Below, piece after piece: positions 6,419 through 12,508 of a stretch of DNA of 24,196 nt. The translations under genes were made by a program, and so were the position numbers. Source of the DNA: Lachnospiraceae bacterium UBA7179 (lineage in GTDB: Bacteria > Bacillota > Clostridia > Lachnospirales > Lachnospiraceae); NCBI GenBank assembly GCA_002491195.1, contig DKVL01000117.1:23732-47927 (forward strand), in the 5' to 3' direction. The notes beneath the pieces were generated by a model that was given only the letters and a program-made list of their open reading frames with translations, was not told where the DNA came from and did no database searches. Numbering within the stretch: the stretch's first letter is position 1; every line of letters begins with the position of its first letter.

Positions 6419-7378
6419 TTAAGTCTGTTGATAGCGCACAGTCGCAAGCTTGCAGTCGCGGCAGATCTGGATATAGTGCGTACCGCAGCCCGACAGTTCC
6501 TCGCCAAGCTGTGCCAGATGCATCATCAGTTTGCCGCATTCCGGGCAGACGGTATAGTCTGCATCGTCGATATATGCCGGTCTGCCACCGATTGCGCACC
6601 GCTCAAACTCTTCGCAGTAACTTTTGGGAACCATTTTCCTGGAGAGTATAATAGGCGTCTGATCGTTTATGTCTTCATCCTCAACAATATAATCTTCTCC
6701 CCCTTCGTGGGTAATGACAGTGCTTTCTCCGTCCTCCGTGTACCGGCAGAATAGGGATTCTGTCCATGGAAGGCAGCCCGGGCAGTATTTGATCTTGATC
6801 TTTCCGTTGATTCCCAGAAATGACAGGCGCTCATCGCTTCCGTCAATCACCAGCATATTTACATAGCTGGAATTACAGTAAGGGCATTTCTCTGATGCAG
6901 TTCCGCCGAACAAGTTGTCCTCCGGCGTAGCATTTTCCGATTTTTCCAGTGCGTAGCACTCATTGAAAAACAGGGATTTTCGCTGACCGTCCTCAATGCA
7001 CCACCCGCCTTCTTTGGCGTAAGCAAGCGGTCCGACGTACAGCGACTTGCGCCACGGCCTGGGATTATCCTCCCATTTCTGGAAATATTTCGCGACGGTG
7101 TCGTCTCCGATCATGGCAAGCGCCACCAGGCAATCGTTGGCACGTAATTTTCCTAAGGCTTCCTCGTCCTCCTGATCCAGCAGGTCGATCAGCTTGTCCC
7201 TGACCTCAGGGGAAGCATCCTGATATAAAACAGCCGGGCGAAAGATGCCAGCTTCAAATGCTGCCTGTGCAAAAGCCGGGCTTTGCACTCCCTGAGTGCG
7301 GATCAGTTCTTCACAAAGATCTGTGTTTTTTGATTCTCTTAATTCCTGTATGGCATTTTCGATCTGTTCCTCTAACAT
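6419..7378 (-). CDS. Cys-pair (zinc-ribbon-like) protein with DUF1963-like tail
   Basis: The 319-residue protein is soluble. The N-terminal third (about 1-115) is helical and acidic, of HEAT- or ankyrin-like character. Then come Cys pairs: CPYC (165-168), CPGC (199-202), CPECG (278-282) and CRDC (306-309), which probably bind one or two zinc ions. The tail pattern GGRPAYIDDADYTVCPECGKLMMHLAQL follows the GG-x-P-x-[WY]-I...CPxCGxxMxFLxQ ending of DUF1963/YwqG-like proteins. It is the last gene of a leftward operon, four bases after the preceding stop. Its role is unknown. The company of a DUF2185-like gene suggests an immunity or stress function, which is inference. Confidence 0.7.
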   Translation of the reverse strand: MLEEQIENAIQELRESKNTDLCEELIRTQGVQSPAFAQAAFEAGIFRPAVLYQDASPEVRDKLIDLLDQEDEEALGKLRANDCLVALAMIGDDTVAKYFQKWEDNPRPWRKSLYVGPLAYAKEGGWCIEDGQRKSLFFNECYALEKSENATPEDNLFGGTASEKCPYCNSSYVNMLVIDGSDERLSFLGINGKIKIKYCPGCLPWTESLFCRYTEDGESTVITHEGGEDYIVEDEDINDQTPIILSRKMVPKSYCEEFERCAIGGRPAYIDDADYTVCPECGKLMMHLAQLGEELSGCGTHYIQICRDCKLATVRYQQT

Positions 7379-7381
7379 ATT

Positions 7382-7732
7382 TTATTCCTCCTGATCCTCT
7401 CCCCATGGGATGTCTACATCGTCGATATGAACGTGCCAGTGTGCGCCAGGAAGGTGATCGGTGATCTCTTCCAGACATTTTAACCACCAGTCTACTACTT
7501 TTTGCATAAAGTCAGCACCATCATCCAGCGGAAGCTTGGTGGCGCCGGCAAAAATGACATCCTTGTCATATTCATCGTGAAAGGACTCCCAATCGTAAAT
7601 GCAAAAACCTTCATACAATTCTCCATATGGATACGTGGTGTCATAGCGCGCTGCGATTTCTTCACAGATCGTTTTTTCCTGTGGAGTGACAGGCTGTGGT
7701 CTTCGCGCTTCATAATAAAGTGATACGGACAT
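7382..7732 (-). CDS. Small acidic protein of unknown function
   Basis: The product has 116 residues from the ATG at 7730-7732, chosen because AAGGAGC lies upstream; an open frame continues further upstream but overlaps the preceding gene. The product is acidic and aromatic-rich (YDWESFHDEYDKD, PGAHWHVHIDDVDIPWG). The two halves of the HWHVHIDD motif near the C-terminus could bind a metal, but this is not supported by a family match. It is the middle gene of the leftward operon, 22 nt after the DUF2185-like gene and 3 nt before the Cys-pair gene. I do not recognise the family. Small acidic proteins in such operons are often immunity proteins. Confidence 0.65.
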   Translation of the reverse strand: MSVSLYYEARRPQPVTPQEKTICEEIAARYDTTYPYGELYEGFCIYDWESFHDEYDKDVIFAGATKLPLDDGADFMQKVVDWWLKCLEEITDHLPGAHWHVHIDDVDIPWGEDQEE

Positions 7733-7754
7733 TGATATTGCTCCTTTCTGTTCG

Positions 7755-8033
7755 CTAATCCTTTTGGATGTTCCATGCAGCAGTGATGTCCTGCCGGTCG
7801 GCGGAATATCCGCAGGGCAGATCAGCCAGCTGGGCAACCGAAGGATCGTGCACATAAATTCCATGCAATGAAATGATTCTTCCCTCATTGGTATCGTGGG
7901 ATCTGCCGCACAGAAACTGCCACATGCCATCCTCTTCGTCATGGGAAACGTGCAGAATCGGCATATTTTGGTTCATGATATGGCAGCAGGTGATTGCAGC
8001 CGTATTGGGGGCATCATCAAACGGGAAATTCAT
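7755..8033 (-). CDS. DUF2185-like (immunity-type) protein
   Basis: The product has 92 residues from the ATG at 8031-8033, which has AGGAGGA at good spacing; an upstream frame extension lacks a ribosome binding site. The sequence has the DUF2185 pattern: an N-terminal stretch on a preserved cysteine/histidine segment (ITCCHIM), then HVSHDEEDGMWQFLCG, a Ser-Leu-x-x-Ile/Val segment, and a closing LADLPCGYSADR block. DUF2185 proteins are small cytosolic proteins frequently found as predicted immunity proteins near polymorphic toxins. It is the first gene of a three-gene leftward operon with a good promoter at 8082-8110. No toxin gene is visible in the window, so this may be an orphan immunity cluster. 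Confidence 0.75.
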   Translation of the reverse strand: MNFPFDDAPNTAAITCCHIMNQNMPILHVSHDEEDGMWQFLCGRSHDTNEGRIISLHGIYVHDPSVAQLADLPCGYSADRQDITAAWNIQKD

Positions 8034-8081
8034 ACAAAAGTCCTCCTGAAAATTGATAAATACCAATGCGTGGTTGATGCT

Positions 8082-8110
8082 ATTATACAACATCTTTAGG
8101 ATAATGGAAA
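8082..8110 (-). promoter_or_regulatory. Promoter of the DUF2185-like operon
   Basis: On the minus strand, TTTCCA (8110-8105) and a perfect TATAAT (8087-8082) are separated by 17 nt. The start would lie about 40 nt upstream of the first ATG. Confidence 0.6.
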
Positions 8111-8147
8111 GAATTTTTTAAACATGTGTTAATATTCCGCTATTAAT

Positions 8148-8200
8148 CCATAGTACATGGCTTTGACATTGCGAAACAATTTTGCATGGCCTGATGCGTT
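8148..8200 (-). repeat. 53-bp interspersed repeat, copy 1
   Basis: The reverse complement of this stretch matches 11357-11409 at 47 of 53 positions without gaps. It lies between the DUF2185-like operon and the GH27 promoter. Several of the differences preserve pairing around the CCAT...ATGG core, suggesting a structured repeat. The stretch 8111-8255 otherwise shows no gene. Confidence 0.7.
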
Positions 8201-8255
8201 ATCGGTTGGCAATATTAAACTGTAATTGAAGGATAAAAATATATAATTTTTTATA

Positions 8256-8284
8256 TTGACAAAAGAGGGAAAGAATATTATATT
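8256..8284 (+). promoter_or_regulatory. Promoter of the GH27 gene
   Basis: TTGACA (8256-8261) and TATATT (8279-8284) are spaced 17 nt. The leader would be about 100 nt and holds a small GTTTC/GAAAC hairpin near 8299-8314. No clear cre site or repressor operator is recognised. Confidence 0.7.
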
Positions 8285-8390
8285 GATTTTGCAAAATGGG
8301 TTTCATAGACGAAACGCAGTATAGGAACCAGATTTTTCCCAATTTGGTCACTGTTGTTAAAAAGTCAATAGAGGAAAAGAGGAAACGTTC

Positions 8391-9698
8391 ATGAAGCATC
8401 GAATGAAAAAAGCGCCGATGGGGTGGAACAGTTATGATTATTATGATACGACTGTGAATGAGGAGCAGGTAAAAGCCAACGCGGACTTTATGGCGGCGAA
8501 CATGAAAGCTGCCGGCTGGGAGTACATCGTGGTGGATATCGAGTGGTACGCAAAAGATGCGGGCACTATGAGGGATCGGTATCAATATATCCCGTTCGGG
8601 GATGAGGAGATTGACGAGTACGGGCGGTTGATGCCGGCTGTAAACAGATTTCCTTCCGCTGCAGGAGGAAAAGGGTTCGGCCCACTGGCAGCGTATGTAC
8701 ATCATCTCGGATTAAAATTTGGTATTCATATCATGCGCGGAATCCCAAGGATCGCGGCGCATCAGCATATGCCGGTTTTCGGAACCAATGTCACTGCAAA
8801 TGAGATTGCAGATCCGTCCTCAATCTGCAGGTGGAATCCTGATATGTACGGAGTCCGCAAAGATGTGGAAGGCGCGCAGGAGTACTATGATTCGATTATC
8901 AGGCTGTATGCGGAGTGGGGCGTTGACTTCATCAAATGCGATGACATCTGCAACACCAACGCGTATCCGCATAATCCCTATTCCGCGGCGCATGAGGTGG
9001 AAATGCTGCAGCGCGCGATCCAGAAATCCGGCAGGGATATTGTGTTGTCGCTCTCTCCGGGACCAGCTTTGATCGAGAAGGCATGGCACTATGAGAAATT
9101 TGCCAATATGTGGCGTATCACAGATGACTTCTGGGATAACTGGGATCTGTTGAGAAATATGTTTGACCGCTGTGAGCTGTGGCAGAATCATGTGGCGGAG
9201 GGTTCCTATCCTGACTGCGATATGCTGCCCCTTGGAAAGCTTGGGAAAGGCTTTGGAAAGCCGGAGTGGGATACAAACTTCACAAAAGACGAACAGATCA
9301 CGATGATGACGCTGTGGTGTATCTTCGGCTCGCCGCTCATGATCGGGGCGGAGCTGACAAAGCTGGATCAGTGGACATTGGATCTGCTTACCAGAGAGGA
9401 CATCCTGAAATTAGTTTCCAATGATTATGTTGGAAAACAGTATGAGAAAAACGAGGATTATGCAGTCTGGAGCTGCCTGAATCAGGCGACAGGAGAAAAG
9501 TATATTGCATTCTTTAATTTTAAGGAAAACGAGCAGGAGATCAAGTGTGCTCTGAAAGATGTGGAGCAGTTTGCGGAAGTGGAAGCAGATGTCAGCTGTG
9601 CTAAGGAACTCTGGAAACAGAAAGAGGCTGCTGTGCAAGGCAATGTGCTCATAGATACAGTACCAGCACACGGAGTAAGATTATTTGAACTGCACTAA
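8391..9698 (+). CDS. GH27-family alpha-galactosidase-like glycosidase
   Basis: The 435-residue enzyme has a (beta/alpha)8 barrel typical of GH27 retaining enzymes: MGWNSYDYYDTTVNEE at about 10-25, VVDIEWY at about 47-53, then FIKCDDICN with Asp184 as predicted nucleophile, and WRITDDFWDNW with Asp246 as predicted acid/base. The last 80 residues form the usual beta-sandwich domain. There is no signal peptide, so it acts in the cytoplasm on imported oligosaccharides. GH27 members remove alpha-galactose or beta-L-arabinopyranose; sequence alone does not decide between them. It has its own good promoter at 8256-8284. A Crh-like HPr gene follows within 81 nt and may be co-transcribed, which would link the enzyme to carbon catabolite control. 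Confidence 0.88.
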   Translation: MKHRMKKAPMGWNSYDYYDTTVNEEQVKANADFMAANMKAAGWEYIVVDIEWYAKDAGTMRDRYQYIPFGDEEIDEYGRLMPAVNRFPSAAGGKGFGPLAAYVHHLGLKFGIHIMRGIPRIAAHQHMPVFGTNVTANEIADPSSICRWNPDMYGVRKDVEGAQEYYDSIIRLYAEWGVDFIKCDDICNTNAYPHNPYSAAHEVEMLQRAIQKSGRDIVLSLSPGPALIEKAWHYEKFANMWRITDDFWDNWDLLRNMFDRCELWQNHVAEGSYPDCDMLPLGKLGKGFGKPEWDTNFTKDEQITMMTLWCIFGSPLMIGAELTKLDQWTLDLLTREDILKLVSNDYVGKQYEKNEDYAVWSCLNQATGEKYIAFFNFKENEQEIKCALKDVEQFAEVEADVSCAKELWKQKEAAVQGNVLIDTVPAHGVRLFELH

Positions 9699-9779
9699 GG
9701 AACATATTATATATTGTTAACAGGTTATTTGTGGTTCGTTCCTGATAAAATAGAGTCAAAAGATGAGGAGTATGAAAAA

Positions 9780-10028
9780 ATGATCAGTAGAAACATTATC
9801 TTGAGAAGTCAAAAAGAAACTATGGAGTTCGTGGATATTGTCGCACAGTATCCGTACTCTGTAGAGGTATCTTTGGGGAAAGAAACGATGGATGCGAAGT
9901 CGGTTCTGGGAATGTTGGCGCTCGGTTTTAACCGCGTGATGCAGATGAATATCCAGTCTGATCATGCAGAAGATCTGCTGGAGGCTGTCAGCAAATTCCT
10001 CTGCACGCAGTTTGGCCAGGCAGTATAA
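9780..10028 (+). CDS. Crh-like HPr paralogue lacking the phosphocarrier histidine
   Basis: The product has 82 residues from ATG 9780, chosen because AGGAG lies 10 nt upstream; a longer frame to 9714 adds an unlikely hydrophobic stretch. It has the HPr fold pattern, best seen in MDAKSVLGMLALGF, which corresponds to the KSIMGVMSLG region of HPr. Ser41 aligns with the regulatory Ser46 phosphorylated by HPr kinase. The GLHARPA segment with phosphocarrier His15 is absent: residues 10-20 read SQKETMEFVDI instead. This is the Crh-type arrangement, in which the protein cannot carry phosphate to sugars but could act as a CcpA co-repressor. It follows the GH27 gene and converges with the AEC transporter 10 nt away. 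Confidence 0.75.
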   Translation: MISRNIILRSQKETMEFVDIVAQYPYSVEVSLGKETMDAKSVLGMLALGFNRVMQMNIQSDHAEDLLEAVSKFLCTQFGQAV

Positions 10029-10037
10029 CGCTGATTT

Positions 10038-10973
10038 TCAAATAGCGCGCAGCAGGATTGTGCTCCACACTGGCGTGGTCAGCAGGGACAGCACGGTGGT
10101 GGTGACGACACACTTGCTGGCATAGGCTGCGTCCCCGTCATATTTTGCCGCGAGGATCGCTGTGGTGCTGGCTGCCGGCATTGCCGCCAGCAAAACGGAC
10201 ACGCCTGTCACAAGTGGCTCGACGGCACAGGCAAGACAGCCAGCGTAGACGAGCAGAGGAATCAGGAGCAGCCGTAAGCCCGAAAACAGGAAGATGGATC
10301 GATCCAGCAGTTCCCGTGGGCTGACATCCGCCAATATCGTACCTATGACAAGCATGGACATGGCTGTATTGCAGTTTCCGATATCCTTCAGGGCAGCGTC
10401 CAGAAAAGAGGGCAGCTGCACTTGTCCCAACATAAAGATCAATCCGATCACTACCGAGATGATGCAAGGATGCGTGATGATTCGTTTGAGCACACTCCTC
10501 TGATGCACACGGGCGTCTTCCGTTCCTTTCGTAAAATAAGACACGCCCGCTGACCACATGACGATCCGCTGGGGAATCAGATAGACCGATGCGAGTGCCA
10601 GCCCCATGCTGCCAAACACGCCCTCCGCCACAGGATTTCCCAGAAATCCCGCATTGGATGCCACCGTGGCATATTGCAGGACTTTTCTGTGCGCTGGCGC
10701 TATGTGGTTGTAGAGCAGTCTTGCCAATATAGCGCAGACGATCTGTATCAGTACAGACACCACAAAGACTGTCCCGAATTTTTTCAGGGTATCGTCGTCA
10801 AACACGATCATAAAGGATTTCACGATATTACAGGGTAAGATCAGGTAGATCACCAGATCGGTGAGATTCTTTTTCCCCTCCGCAGAGATGATGTTTTTCT
10901 TCCGAAAGAAATGCCCGATCAGCATGATCAGAAACATTCTCAGCTGCAATGATATCAATTCTGTAGTTCCCAT
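10038..10973 (-). CDS. AEC-family permease (auxin efflux carrier-like)
   Basis: The 311-residue membrane protein has about ten hydrophobic segments in two halves of five, the AEC architecture. It begins with LISLQLRMFLIMLIGHFFRKKNIISAEGKKNLTDLVIYLILPCNI, the conserved N-terminal block with the characteristic Pro-Cys-Asn after the second helix. The mid-domain NAGFLGNPVAEGVFG (about 107-121) and the C-terminal AMPAASTTAILAAKYDGDA are also family hallmarks. AEC proteins export small organic acids or malate-like compounds in bacteria; the substrate here is unknown. GGAGAAA precedes the ATG. It is transcribed alone, convergent with the HPr-like gene. Confidence 0.88.
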   Translation of the reverse strand: MGTTELISLQLRMFLIMLIGHFFRKKNIISAEGKKNLTDLVIYLILPCNIVKSFMIVFDDDTLKKFGTVFVVSVLIQIVCAILARLLYNHIAPAHRKVLQYATVASNAGFLGNPVAEGVFGSMGLALASVYLIPQRIVMWSAGVSYFTKGTEDARVHQRSVLKRIITHPCIISVVIGLIFMLGQVQLPSFLDAALKDIGNCNTAMSMLVIGTILADVSPRELLDRSIFLFSGLRLLLIPLLVYAGCLACAVEPLVTGVSVLLAAMPAASTTAILAAKYDGDAAYASKCVVTTTVLSLLTTPVWSTILLRAI

Positions 10974-11042
10974 CGTTTTCTCCAGTCATAATACTTCATA
11001 CGGCTGCAAATTGCAGTTGTGAAAAACTGTTTCGTAGTTTCC

Positions 11043-11300
11043 TTATGGAGTATTTTCATCAGGATCAAGACCGGCGAAAAAATCATCATAGGTGCAGTCA
11101 TAGATTTTTCTAAGCTGAATGAGTACGCTGATGCGGATATTCAGTTCACCGGATTCATATTTTTCATAGGTGGTTCTGCCGATATCGCATGAACGGCGTT
11201 GTAATTCCGCACATAGTTTTTCCTGTGACAGCCCGTTCTTTTTACGCAGTTTTTTGAGATTTTCGCCCATATTGCAGTCGCGTCTTAATTTTTGTTCCAT
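11043..11300 (-). CDS. XRE-family helix-turn-helix regulator
   Basis: This small DNA-binding protein has a Cro/CI-type HTH: GENLKKLRKKNGLSQEKLCAELQ is the first helices and turn, then RTTYEKYESGELNIRISVLIQLRKIYDCTYDDFF completes the domain. I chose the ATG at 11298-11300 (85 residues, opening MEQKLRRDCNMGENL), which matches how relatives begin. ATGs at 11309-11311 and further upstream are possible, and none has a clear ribosome binding site. There is no effector domain. The target is unknown. It lies alone between the AEC permease and a structured non-coding stretch carrying the second copy of the 53-bp repeat. Confidence 0.8.
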   Translation of the reverse strand: MEQKLRRDCNMGENLKKLRKKNGLSQEKLCAELQRRSCDIGRTTYEKYESGELNIRISVLIQLRKIYDCTYDDFFAGLDPDENTP

Positions 11301-11356
11301 TAATTTATCCATTTTCATTAACATTACAATGTTACAGTTCAGCCTTGCCGAACTGT

Positions 11357-11409
11357 AACGCATCAAGTCATGCAAAATCGTTTCGCGATGTCAAAGCCAT
11401 ATACCATGG
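11357..11409 (+). repeat. 53-bp interspersed repeat, copy 2
   Basis: It matches the reverse complement of 8148-8200 at 47 of 53 positions without gaps. This copy has extra palindromic structure: GCATCAAG (11360-11367) pairs with CTTGATGC (11410-11417) and AAGCCAT (11394-11400) pairs with ATGGCTT (11406-11412). Confidence 0.7.
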
Positions 11410-11588
11410 CTTGATGCATTTCAACCACTACGTTTTCTTACGTGGCTTGTAAAGCCATAATTTGCAGCACAGTGCAAAGTCCTACGCTGAATCGTAACTT
11501 ACAATTTACATTTTGACCAGTATTGGTTACAGTTTATATCATTTTATGCTATATTTTGGGGAAATATTGACATCTATATTGGTCATTT
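11410..11588. other. Structured non-coding stretch upstream of the XRE gene
   Basis: No gene is seen. Two clear hairpins follow the 53-bp repeat: TGGCTT/AAGCCA (11443-11448 and 11452-11457) and TTTGCA/TGCAAA (11461-11466 and 11473-11478). The rest is AT-rich and includes TTGACA at 11567-11572 without a convincing -10 box at the right spacing. The hairpins may belong to a repeat element or an unrecognised small RNA. Confidence 0.4.
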
Positions 11589-11618
11589 TTGATATAGCAA
11601 ATAAAGTATTACTATAAT
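11589..11618 (+). promoter_or_regulatory. Candidate promoter before the 11701 short frame and GNAT gene
   Basis: TTGATA (11589-11594) and a perfect TATAAT (11613-11618) are 18 nt apart. Transcription would run through the 31-codon frame at 11701 to the GNAT gene at 11837. Confidence 0.5.
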
Positions 11619-11700
11619 TACAATGCGGGGCACGGGGGAAGAATAGGAAAAGAGAGGTTTCTGTTACTGATAAGATAATACAAAAGGAGACTGTTGATGA

Positions 11701-11796
11701 ATGTTCTTATTTTGCGGAAAAAGATCTGCCAGAAATAAACAGGATGGTCTGTCTAAAAACGATGGCTCGAAGAATGACATTTTAAAGTATCTGTGA
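11701..11796 (+). CDS. Possible 31-residue small protein
   Basis: ATG 11701 is preceded by AAAGGAGA (11683-11690) at 10 nt. The peptide starts MFLFCGKRSARNKQDG and ends DILKYL; it is basic in the middle. An overlapping 13-codon frame from ATG 11697 has better spacing to the same site. Either could be a leader of the GNAT transcript or the start of a decayed gene. No family is recognised. Confidence 0.3.
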   Translation: MFLFCGKRSARNKQDGLSKNDGSKNDILKYL

Positions 11797-11836
11797 TAGA
11801 ATGAAAAAATAAGTCTGAATTGATTGAGGTAAACAA

Positions 11837-12367
11837 ATGGATGGAATTAGGTTATTAAAACCAACAATGGAATATGAAAAAGATATTATGGAATTTCGCG
11901 AAGAACTGATCAATGCAAATGATCAGGACTCGTTTGCAGGATGTGGTAGCTTGAAGCGTTGCGTAACAGTAGAGGAATGGTTAACGAATCTCGCAATGTG
12001 GGAAAATGCTGAAACTTGTCCAGAGGGAAGCGTTCCGTCAAATACATATATTGCTGTTCGTTGTTTTGATAACAAAATCGTTGGAATCATAGATTTAAGG
12101 CATCACATAAATCACCCTGTTTTAGGACTTTGGGGTGGTCATATGGGATATTCTGTACGACCGACCGAAAGAGGAAAAGGATACGCAAAGGAAATGCTAA
12201 GATTGAACCTGGAAAACTGTAGAAGTAGAAATATTGACAAAGTAATGATTACATGCAGCAGTGATAATAGAGCAAGCGAGAAAACGATTCTTGCTAATGG
12301 CGGTGTTTTTGAAAAAGAGGTCAATGTAGACGGCGAAATCATAAAAAGATATTGGATTACTTTATGA
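11837..12367 (+). CDS. GNAT-family N-acetyltransferase
   Basis: The 176-residue acetyltransferase has the acetyl-CoA pyrophosphate-binding motif RPTERGKGYAKEML (about 112-125), preceded by the beta-strand pair around IVGIIDLRHHIN and GHMGYSV, and the downstream CSSDNRASEKTILANGGVFEKEV segment typical of GNAT motif B. The length is normal for a single GNAT domain. The substrate is unknown; members acetylate amino groups of antibiotics, peptides or proteins. The ribosome binding site is a modest GAGG before the ATG. The gene looks more AT-rich than the neighbouring glycosidase genes, which suggests separate acquisition. Confidence 0.85.
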   Translation: MDGIRLLKPTMEYEKDIMEFREELINANDQDSFAGCGSLKRCVTVEEWLTNLAMWENAETCPEGSVPSNTYIAVRCFDNKIVGIIDLRHHINHPVLGLWGGHMGYSVRPTERGKGYAKEMLRLNLENCRSRNIDKVMITCSSDNRASEKTILANGGVFEKEVNVDGEIIKRYWITL

Positions 12368-12429
12368 TATTTCAACCCGCCCGTTCATAGAAAAAGCAAA
12401 TTATATCAACAGGTACGCAATTTTACGAA

Positions 12430-12458
12430 TTGAAATCGGACATTGAAAATGTTATTGT
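12430..12458 (+). promoter_or_regulatory. Candidate promoter of the GH2 gene
   Basis: TTGAAA (12430-12435) and TATTGT (12453-12458) are spaced 17 nt, in the 140-nt gap before the GH2 gene. A second TTGAAA at 12443 lacks a good partner. Confidence 0.4.
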
Positions 12459-12473
12459 TGTAAAAATACCTGT

Positions 12474-12488
12474 AGTAAGGAACTGTTC
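12474..12488 (+). repeat. TAAGGAACTG repeat, copy in the GH2 leader
   Basis: It reads AGTAAGGAACTGTTC, identical to the copy upstream of the lipoprotein gene (2732-2718, minus strand). It lies in sense orientation, 20 nt upstream of the GH2 ATG and just before GAGGAGGG. Confidence 0.6.
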
Positions 12489-12508
12489 AAAACGAGGAGG
12501 GTACCGAT

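Noticed and set aside
6275..6754. 159-codon plus-strand frame after the M56 gene
   Set aside because: It runs through the terminator hairpin and then antisense to the Cys-pair gene; the sequence has no family pattern.
8285..8390. Riboswitch in the GH27 leader
   Set aside because: Only one small 5-bp stem is seen and no known riboswitch core motif is recognised.
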